Shown here: positions 1 to 4,672 of the stretch, one piece after another
How positions within the stretch are numbered: the stretch's first letter is position 1
How the letters are laid out: each line of letters starts with the position of its first letter
Assembly: GCA_021780395.1 (NCBI GenBank)
Contig: JAJXYU010000083.1
Coordinates: 1 to 6,393, forward strand
Direction: 5' to 3'
DNA length: 6,393 bases
Source of the DNA: Pseudomonadota bacterium
GTDB lineage: Bacteria; Pseudomonadota; Gammaproteobacteria; Steroidobacterales; Steroidobacteraceae
The notes under the pieces: model-generated
The model's database searches: none
Told to the model about the DNA's origin: nothing
Seen by the model: only the letters and a program-made list of their open reading frames with translations
Made by a program: the position numbers and the translations under genes

Positions 1-885
1 GCGCTACGCCTCGCGGCCGAGCTCCTCGGCCGGAGCCAGCCCGAGCGAAGGATCTGGATCGGGCTGCCGACCTGGACGAATCATGAGCCGCTGTTGCGGG
101 CCGCGGGTCTGCAGATCATCCCTCGCGACCTCGACGATCCGGCGCACGGCGGTCTGCGCCACGAAGCGCTGCTCGACGCGTTGCGCGAGGCGCCGGAGGG
201 CGATGCGTTCCTCATCCAGGCGAGCGGTCACAACCCGACCGGCGTCGATCCGGATCCAGCCCTGTGGCACGCCTTCGCGGACGTCGCGGTCGCGCGCCGC
301 CTCGTTCCGCTCGTGGACCTCGCGTACCAAGGTCTCGGGACCGGCTGGCGCGAAGACGTCGAGCCGATCGCGCCCTTGCTCGAACGGGTACCACGGCTCC
401 TGATCGCCTATTCCTGCGACAAGAACTTCGGCCTGTATCGCGAGCGCGTCGGCGCATTGTTCTACCGCGGCGCGAACGCCGGGGAGACTGCGAGGGTCCG
501 GGACCACCTGCTCGCGATCGCCCGCGTGAGCTACTCGATGCCCTCGGATCACGGCGCGGCGATCGTCCGTACGATCCTCGCCGATCCCAACCTGCGCTCG
601 GGTTGGCGTGCCGAACTCGCCGCGGCCCGGGATCGTGTCGCCTCGGTGCGCGCGACGCTCGCCGCCCACGGCCGCGTCGGCGCGGTCGATTTCGCCGCGC
701 TCGCCGCCGGCCGCGGATTGTTCGCGCGGTTGCCGCTCGCCGCGCCGGCGATCCAACGCCTGCACGCCGAACACGCGGTCTACCTCGCGCCGGGCGGACG
801 CATGAACCTCGCCGGTCTCAACGCGAACAACCTCGAGCGATTCCTCGCGGCGCTCGAAGCGGCGCAACGCCGGTCCGCCGCTTGA
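1..885 (+). CDS. Aspartate/aromatic amino acid aminotransferase, class I (5' partial)
   Basis: PLP enzyme that moves the amino group between aspartate or aromatic amino acids and 2-oxoglutarate, acting in the cytoplasm. The frame is open from base 1, so the start lies upstream; 294 residues are visible out of about 396 usual, with roughly 100 N-terminal residues missing. Visible landmarks, in window numbering: the PTWTNH motif near residues 23-28; HNPTG at 77-81; the PLP-pyridine Asp in VDLAYQG near 105; the Schiff-base Lys141 in SCDKNFGLYRERVG; Arg175 in RVSYSMPSDHG; and Arg267 in GGRMNLAG. Adding about 105 places the Lys and first Arg at the E. coli AspC positions 246 and 280 (established family numbering), so both carboxylate-binding arginines appear intact. 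TGA stop at 883-885. The motifs do not separate AspC-like from TyrB-like specificity, so no symbol is given. It converges on the oxidoreductase gene with an 18-bp gap. Confidence 0.95.
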   Translation, partial: ALRLAAELLGRSQPERRIWIGLPTWTNHEPLLRAAGLQIIPRDLDDPAHGGLRHEALLDALREAPEGDAFLIQASGHNPTGVDPDPALWHAFADVAVARRLVPLVDLAYQGLGTGWREDVEPIAPLLERVPRLLIAYSCDKNFGLYRERVGALFYRGANAGETARVRDHLLAIARVSYSMPSDHGAAIVRTILADPNLRSGWRAELAAARDRVASVRATLAAHGRVGAVDFAALAAGRGLFARLPLAAPAIQRLHAEHAVYLAPGGRMNLAGLNANNLERFLAALEAAQRRSAA

Positions 886-896
886 ATTCCGCGCGG

Positions 897-912
897 CGCG
901 CGCTCACGCGCG
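897..912. terminator. Short GC hairpin between convergent genes (weak terminator candidate)
   Basis: CGCGCG, a four-base CTCA loop, then CGCGCG, lying in the 18-bp gap between two convergent genes and covering the stop codon of the minus-strand gene. It could terminate transcription in both directions. There is no T-tract on either strand, and alternating CG runs are common by chance in such GC-rich DNA, so this is only a candidate. Confidence 0.2.
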
Positions 913-1857
913 GCCGTGCGGCGGCTCCGCACGCACGACCTGATCCGTGATTGCGAGCGCGACCTCGAGCGCGGCCAAGCCGTCCTCGCCGGTGACCGCC
1001 GGCGGCGAACCGTCCTGCGCGGCGGCGAGGAACGCGGCGATCTCGTCGCGCAGCGCGTCACTCGCCTCGTAACTGGTTTCGTCGATCGAGACCGCCGGCA
1101 CGCCGTCGACGCTTCGCAGCGGATCCTTGCGGATCAGCGTGCGCAGCTTCTGGTGCAGGTCGACCGACACGTACGCGTCGTCCTGGAACAGCCGGAGCTT
1201 GCGTTCGGTCTTCATGCTCACGCGACTCGCGGTCGCGTTCGCGACGCAGCCGTTCGCGAACCGCAGCCGCGCGTTCGCGATGTCGATCGCGCCCGAGAAC
1301 ACCCGGGTTCCGACCGCGTCGACCTTGACGACCGGCGAGCGCACGATGCTGAGGATCAGGTCGATGTCGTGGATCATCAGGTCGAGCACCACGTCCACGT
1401 CGGTACCGCGCGCCTTGAACGGCGCGAGCCGCGCGGATTCGATGAACCTCGGCACCGTCAAGATCGGCTGCAGCGCGCGGATCGCCGCGTTGAAGCGTTC
1501 GAGGTGGCCGACCTGCAGCGTCCGTCGCGCGCGTCTCGCGGTCGCGATCAGGTCGCGAGCCTGCTCGACGGTGGTCGTCATCGGCTTCTCGACGAGCACG
1601 TGCGCGCCGCCCTCGAGAAAGTCCCGGGCGATCGCATGATGCGTCGGCGTCGGCGTGACGATGCTGACCGCGTCGACGTGACCGACCAACTCGCGATGGT
1701 CGGCGTGCGCCGGGACGCCGAGTTCGGCGGACACGGCCGCGCGAGCGGCCGGGTCGGGATCGACGATCCCGACCAGCGTCGAGCGCTCGAGGGTCAGATA
1801 TTTCTGCGCGTGAAACCGCCCGAGGTAGCCCGCGCCGACGACCGCGGTGCGCATCAT
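904..1857 (-). CDS. Gfo/Idh/MocA family NAD(P)-dependent sugar oxidoreductase, GnnA-like
   Basis: 317-aa cytoplasmic dehydrogenase of full family length. The N-terminal Rossmann fold has GAGYLG at residues 8-13 and an acidic Asp33 (IVDPDP) at the end of the second strand, which favours NAD(H). The family's EKP motif is at 90-92, with Lys91 the usual catalytic lysine. The GHLERFN segment (117-123) and DLMIHDIDLIL (159-169, containing His163) form the substrate site in the C-terminal alpha/beta domain. The conserved ending around TGEDGLAALEVA (289-300) is also present. The LAPFKARGTDVD and MIHDIDLIL stretches resemble, from memory, the dehydrogenases often found in lpxA/lpxB clusters, including GnnA, which oxidises UDP-GlcNAc at C3 for amide-linked lipid A. 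That substrate is an inference, because no lpx gene or DegT-type partner aminotransferase is visible here. Two consecutive ATGs (1857 and 1854) can start it, and neither has a clear Shine-Dalgarno sequence. A TAGAAT box lies about 55 bp upstream. Confidence 0.9.
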   Translation of the reverse strand: MMRTAVVGAGYLGRFHAQKYLTLERSTLVGIVDPDPAARAAVSAELGVPAHADHRELVGHVDAVSIVTPTPTHHAIARDFLEGGAHVLVEKPMTTTVEQARDLIATARRARRTLQVGHLERFNAAIRALQPILTVPRFIESARLAPFKARGTDVDVVLDLMIHDIDLILSIVRSPVVKVDAVGTRVFSGAIDIANARLRFANGCVANATASRVSMKTERKLRLFQDDAYVSVDLHQKLRTLIRKDPLRSVDGVPAVSIDETSYEASDALRDEIAAFLAAAQDGSPPAVTGEDGLAALEVALAITDQVVRAEPPHGRA

Positions 1858-1911
1858 CGCAGGGTGGAAGGAGCGGCGTGCGCCGGCGGTCGAAGTTCTG
1901 TCACGACGGCC

Positions 1912-1917
1912 ATTCTA
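1912..1917 (-). promoter_or_regulatory. Candidate -10 box for the oxidoreductase gene
   Basis: On the minus strand this reads TAGAAT, one mismatch from the TATAAT consensus, in otherwise GC-rich sequence. It would give a leader of roughly 45-50 nt before the ATG at 1857. I see no good -35 hexamer at the usual spacing, so the call rests on the -10 box and its position in a divergent intergenic region. Confidence 0.4.
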
Positions 1918-1961
1918 GCGCGCGCACCAGTCCGCGTGCGGCCGGCGTTCGCGGATTGGTT

Positions 1962-1967
1962 TAGAAT
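1962..1967 (+). promoter_or_regulatory. Candidate -10 box for the 106-aa membrane protein (leaderless?)
   Basis: TAGAAT, preceded by TT, ends six bases before the ATG at 1974. The expected transcription start, about 6-7 nt after the box, falls on or next to the A of that ATG. No Shine-Dalgarno sequence lies between the box and the start, so a leaderless transcript is likely if this promoter is used. The -35 region is weak. Confidence 0.45.
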
Positions 1968-1973
1968 CGCCCG

Positions 1974-2294
1974 ATGGCCCGCAAACCCGCCCGCAAGAAA
2001 ACGCCCGCCCGGCGCGCGCCCACGCGGGGCAGCGTGCGTCACGAACTGTTGCTCGCGCTCGGCTGGCTCGCGTTCGGCGCGGTCGCGCTGCCGATCCTGA
2101 TCTATGTCAGCGGGATCACGCTGCTCGGTCGCTACGAGGGTGGGAGCCTCGGTCGGACGTACGGGACGGTGTTGCTCGGGCTCGGGACGCCTTCGCCCGC
2201 GTCCTGGACCGTCGTCGTCGGACCTTACCTCATGATCCTGCTGCTGCGGGTGCTGCGCTGGGGATGGTGGCTCGGGTCGAGCCGGAAGGCTTGA
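1974..2294 (+). CDS. Small two-helix inner-membrane protein, unknown function
   Basis: 106 aa. I do not recognise a named family. The first 22 residues are very basic (MARKPARKKTPARRAP), as expected for a cytoplasmic tail under the positive-inside rule. Two hydrophobic segments follow: about 25-51 (LLLALGWLAFGAVALPILIYVSG) and about 78-99 (SWTVVVGPYLMILLLRVLRW). They are joined by a Gly/Tyr-rich loop at 52-77 (GRYEGGSLGRTYG). That topology puts both ends in the cytoplasm and the loop in the periplasm. Third positions are strongly G/C, supporting real coding, and the gene is preceded by a -10-like TAGAAT. It is divergent from the oxidoreductase, with 116 bp between starts. No catalytic motif is visible, so a structural or regulatory membrane role is as far as the sequence goes. 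Confidence 0.75.
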   Translation: MARKPARKKTPARRAPTRGSVRHELLLALGWLAFGAVALPILIYVSGITLLGRYEGGSLGRTYGTVLLGLGTPSPASWTVVVGPYLMILLLRVLRWGWWLGSSRKA

Positions 2295-2296
2295 AC

Positions 2297-2312
2297 CGTG
2301 ACGGCCGTCACG
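2297..2312. repeat. 16-bp perfect palindrome just after the membrane-protein stop
   Basis: CGTGACGGCCGTCACG is exactly its own reverse complement, starting 2 bp after the TGA at 2292-2294. As RNA it could form only a short stem with a tight loop, and no T-tract follows, so it is a poor intrinsic terminator. As DNA it has the symmetry of a site for a dimeric regulator, and could serve the small gene beginning at 2432. The function is not established. Confidence 0.45.
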
Positions 2313-2417
2313 AAATCGCGCCGCCGCATTACGGGGTGGCTGCGCATCCGGCAGCATGTGGGTCTGCGCGCGGCTTGGCTTGGGCGCCACCGCGGGCGAA
2401 GATCCTGATGCGAGGTT

Positions 2418-2423
2418 CGAGGT
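2418..2423 (+). promoter_or_regulatory. Ribosome-binding site that selects the ATG at 2432
   Basis: CGAGGT contains the GAGG core, with nine bases between GAGG and the ATG at 2432. An earlier in-frame ATG at 2408 has no comparable purine run, so the site decides the start of the 70-aa gene. Confidence 0.45.
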
Positions 2424-2431
2424 CGAACGCG

Positions 2432-2644
2432 ATGACGAATGATGACCGCTCGAGGCCGCGGACAGAGCCACTGTTCAGCTTCGGCATTCGAGAACTCGAC
2501 GAGACCGAACGGGCATCGACACGGCGCGGTGGACGGCGTACCACGGCACGCCGCGAGGTCGCGACGCTCGGCCCCGGCGAGCGTGGCTACGGCTTCGACC
2601 CGTACAACAACACCGGCCGGCGGGATCCCTCACGCCGATCATGA
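2432..2644 (+). CDS. Small basic protein of 70 aa, unknown function
   Basis: I do not recognise a named family. The protein is short, hydrophilic and rich in Arg, with no signal peptide or membrane helix, so probably cytoplasmic. It has two compositionally distinct ends: LFSFGIRELDETER (14-27) and a C-terminal LGPGERGYGFDPYNNTGRR (46-64), joined by a basic linker (31-41). The aromatic GYGFDPYN motif looks like a conserved signature rather than random translation, and third positions are mostly G/C. The start was chosen at ATG 2432 because of the GAGG upstream; ATG 2408 would add eight residues. The TGA stop is at 2642-2644. The last 58 bp overlap the 3' end of the M28 gene on the other strand, and the DPYN motif lies in this overlap. 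Low complexity and small size leave room for doubt. Confidence 0.6.
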   Translation: MTNDDRSRPRTEPLFSFGIRELDETERASTRRGGRRTTARREVATLGPGERGYGFDPYNNTGRRDPSRRS

Positions 2645-4260
2645 CCCCGGCGCCCCCGTAGGTGGCGTCGGTCGGCGCTCGCGATGCGCCGGCCGACCGC
2701 CTCGGCCAGTCGCAGGTCAAGAAGCGTCCCGCGAAGATGCCAGGTCGGCTCGTATCGGTCGCTCGGCCGGTGGTAGCGCCGCGCGAAATACTCGTCGAGG
2801 TGCGCGGCGCCCCAGACCGGTCCGAACGCGGCATCGTCCAACCCGCCGACCGCATACAGTGCGGGCACCCCATGCGCCGTGAACACCGCGGCGTCCGATC
2901 GCTGGTAGCGCTCGCGAAGCGGTTGCGGGTCCGGGCGGACGACCCGTCCCTGCAGCTCGACGGCCTTCGCGAGGAACGGCGCGAGCGGAGAGTGCGCCGG
3001 CCCCAGCGAATCGACGTCCCGGGTCGGCCCACCGACGCGCAACATCTGCAGGTTCACGTCCGCGACCGTGCGCGACAGCGGATAGACCGGATGCTCGACG
3101 TAGTAGCGAGCGCCGAGCGCACCGAATTCCCCGCCGGTCGTCGCGAGGAACACGATCGTCCGCCCGGGCTTCGGCACCGCCTGCGCGAAAGCTTGCGCGA
3201 GGATCAACCAGCCGGCGGTGCCGGTCGCCTCGTCGGCCGCCCCGGGAAGCACCTGGCCGGCATCGCGGCCCGCGCCGTATCCGAGACCGTCCCAACGCGT
3301 GGTGTAGACCAGGTATTCGCGTCGCCGCTCGCCGCCCGGAACGACCGCGATCAGGTTCGGCGAGGTAAAGCGGCGGATGGTCGCCCGCACGTCGGCGTCC
3401 GCCGCAAGATCGAGCGTCTGCGCGCGAAAGGCCGGCTGCGCCGCCCGCGCGGCGGCCGAGTCGAAGCTCGCGGCCGCGATCGCGAACCAGCGCCGGACCT
3501 CGCGCGAACGGACCCACCCTTCGACGGCCGGGCCCGCGGCGTGCGCATCGGCTGCGGGCGCTTCGATGATGCCGTGACCGAAGCGATTCACGATCGCCGC
3601 CCAGCGCTGCGCGAACCGGCCCGGTCGATGGATCAACAGGACGCCGGCGGCGCCGTGCGCCGCCGCCGCGGCGATCTTGGCGCGCGCGAGCGCGAAGCGT
3701 CCGGCCGCGCCGTCCTTGCCGCGCGCCAAGGCCGCGGGCATGCCCGCGAGCACGAGCACGGTCGCTCCCCGAACGTCGGCGCCCGAATAATCGTTCCAAC
3801 CGAGGCGCGGCGAGTCGATTCCGTAGCCGACGAACACCAGTCGGCTGTGTCGCAACGGACCGAGCCCGCTTTCCCGCGGCGTCCAGAGCACCGCGTCGCT
3901 CGCCGGGACCCGCTCGCGCGCGACACCACCACGCGCCGCGATCGTCAATGTCGTCGGCTCCACCGTGTCGAGCGCGACCATCGGCACTTCCTGTCGATAC
4001 GATCCGTGATTTCCCGGCTTCGCGCCGAAACGCCGCAGGGTATCCGTCAGGTAGGTCGCCGCCCGGTCCGCGCCCGCGCTCCCCGGACGCCGGCCTTCGA
4101 ACCCGTACGAGGCGATCTCGGCCACCAGGCGCCGGAATCCCGCGTCGTCGAACTGCGAGGGCAGCGGCGGATGGCGCGGCGTCGTCGAGCACGCGCACAA
4201 TGAAGCGAGGCCCGCGATCGCCGCGGCGCGCCAGGGTCGTCTCGGGAATCGGCTCGTCAC
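2587..4260 (-). CDS. M28-family lipoprotein with PA-like insertion; active site degenerate, probably not a peptidase
   Basis: 557 aa, GTG start (complement of CAC at 4258-4260). The N-terminus has basic residues, a hydrophobic stretch (12-21) and a lipobox-like LCAC with Cys24, so a lipid-anchored envelope protein is likely. A PA-like insertion covers roughly 125-260 and the M28 fold roughly 295-530. Family motifs are recognisable but altered. The first metal His is Arg322 (TTRWDGLG, where HxD is usual). The bridging Asp343 is kept (GAADEATG). The general-base Glu is Gly377 while the adjacent metal Glu378 is kept (TTGGEFG). The metal Asp is Gln405 (VNLQML). The usual SDH is SDA (455-457). The last metal His497 is kept (RYHRPSD). 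Three of the six core residues are gone, which predicts no aminopeptidase activity. The start is 13 bp after the upstream stop and its GAGGCGG ribosome site overlaps that stop, suggesting coupled translation. Residues from about 532 form an Arg-rich tail antisense to the 70-aa gene. Confidence 0.9.
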   Translation of the reverse strand: MTSRFPRRPWRAAAIAGLASLCACSTTPRHPPLPSQFDDAGFRRLVAEIASYGFEGRRPGSAGADRAATYLTDTLRRFGAKPGNHGSYRQEVPMVALDTVEPTTLTIAARGGVARERVPASDAVLWTPRESGLGPLRHSRLVFVGYGIDSPRLGWNDYSGADVRGATVLVLAGMPAALARGKDGAAGRFALARAKIAAAAAHGAAGVLLIHRPGRFAQRWAAIVNRFGHGIIEAPAADAHAAGPAVEGWVRSREVRRWFAIAAASFDSAAARAAQPAFRAQTLDLAADADVRATIRRFTSPNLIAVVPGGERRREYLVYTTRWDGLGYGAGRDAGQVLPGAADEATGTAGWLILAQAFAQAVPKPGRTIVFLATTGGEFGALGARYYVEHPVYPLSRTVADVNLQMLRVGGPTRDVDSLGPAHSPLAPFLAKAVELQGRVVRPDPQPLRERYQRSDAAVFTAHGVPALYAVGGLDDAAFGPVWGAAHLDEYFARRYHRPSDRYEPTWHLRGTLLDLRLAEAVGRRIASADRRHLRGRRGHDRREGSRRPVLLYGSKP

Positions 4261-4273
4261 GATCCGGACCGCC

Positions 4274-4564
4274 TCAACGATGGAGCGCGAACCACAGGGT
4301 GCCGACGGCCAACGCCGCCACGGTCGCGAGGTGCGCGAAGCGCCGCCACGGTCGCAGGCGCAGCTGGCCGATGAAACTCAGCGCGGCCAGCGCGGTCAGC
4401 AAAAGTGATGCGGCGATCGCGCTGGGACGATGCGGAATCGCGACGGCGAGCCGCGGATCGGAGCGCTGGACCACGAACCAGATCAGCGCGAGCCCAGCGA
4501 GCGTGAAGGTCACCGATACGCAGGTGCCGAGGAGCATGCCGAACAACACCGTGAGCGGACGCAT
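4274..4564 (-). CDS. Small three-helix membrane protein, unknown function
   Basis: 96 aa, no family recognised. Hydrophobic segments at about 7-31 (LFGMLLGTCVSVTFTLAGLA), 49-68 (AIAASLLLTALAALSFIG) and 77-94 (AHLATVAALAVGTLWFAL) predict three transmembrane helices. The basic cluster RLRPWRR (69-75) between helices two and three would sit in the cytoplasm, and the short QRSDPRLAVAIPHRPS loop between the first two in the periplasm. It is first in an operon with the M28-family lipoprotein: its TGA stop (4274-4276) is 13 bp from the next start and overlaps that gene's ribosome-binding site. The ATG at 4564 is preceded by only a weak GAGA purine run and a nearby -10-like box. The arrangement suggests a membrane partner of the lipoprotein, which is inference from position alone. 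Confidence 0.75.
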   Translation of the reverse strand: MRPLTVLFGMLLGTCVSVTFTLAGLALIWFVVQRSDPRLAVAIPHRPSAIAASLLLTALAALSFIGQLRLRPWRRFAHLATVAALAVGTLWFALHR

Positions 4565-4575
4565 ACTGCGGTTCT

Positions 4576-4581
4576 CATATA
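4576..4581 (-). promoter_or_regulatory. Candidate -10 box for the 96-aa protein/M28 operon
   Basis: On the minus strand this reads TATATG, inside TTGTATATGAG, the most AT-rich patch of the intergenic region. It would start transcription a few bases before the ATG at 4564. No strong -35 box is visible. It overlaps the candidate -10 box on the other strand by two bases. Confidence 0.35.
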
Positions 4582-4585
4582 CAAT
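4580..4585 (+). promoter_or_regulatory. Candidate -10 box for prc
   Basis: TACAAT, one mismatch from TATAAT, within TCATATACAATCG. It would give a leader of about 80 nt before the GTG start of prc at 4673, which holds the strong ribosome-binding site. The -35 region (around 4557-4562) is poor, so an activator or another promoter type is possible. Confidence 0.4.
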
Positions 4586-4657
4586 CGCTGGATGCCTGGT
4601 CGAGCGCCAAACGGCCGATCGAAATCCAAGCTTACCCTCAAACGCGGATCAGTTCAC

Positions 4658-4663
4658 AGGAGA
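4658..4663 (+). promoter_or_regulatory. Ribosome-binding site that selects the GTG start of prc
   Basis: AGGAGA within CACAGGAGA, with about ten bases between AGGAG and the GTG at 4673. It is the best Shine-Dalgarno match in the window. It decides against the in-frame ATG at 4592, which has none and would put 27 extra, Arg/Lys-rich residues in front of the signal sequence. Confidence 0.7.
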
Positions 4664-4672
4664 ACCGACACG

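Larger units (their letters stand above)
2295..2431. other. 137-bp intergenic spacer
   Basis: This gap lies between the 106-aa membrane protein and the 70-aa small protein. Apart from the palindrome at 2297-2312 and the ribosome-binding site at its end, I see nothing convincing. TTGGCT at 2375-2380 resembles a -35 box, but the -10 at the matching spacing (GAAGAT) is poor. There is no recognisable riboswitch, tRNA or T-rich terminator. Confidence 0.5.

Noticed and set aside
94..885. TTG at 94 as the start of the aminotransferase
   Set aside because: The frame is open to base 1 and encodes family residues (PTWTNH) before this codon, so the gene is truncated by the window edge and does not start here.
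916..2100. 394-codon open frame on the plus strand
   Set aside because: Antisense to the Gfo/Idh/MocA gene, whose Rossmann and EKP motifs are clear; it also runs across a divergent promoter region.
2342..2368. GCGCA/TGCGC inverted repeat as a structured RNA or riboswitch
   Set aside because: Only a 5-bp stem with a 17-base loop, easily expected by chance in GC-rich DNA, with no known riboswitch core motif.
1854..2471. 205-codon open frame on the minus strand
   Set aside because: Antisense to the 106-aa membrane protein and the intergenic spacer; low-complexity Arg/Pro/Gln composition and no motif.
2662..4203. 513-codon open frame on the plus strand, and a 493-codon frame on the minus strand at 2717-4198
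   Set aside because: Both are other-frame shadows of the M28-family gene: Arg-rich, with no motifs, while the M28 frame has a lipobox and recognisable family motifs.
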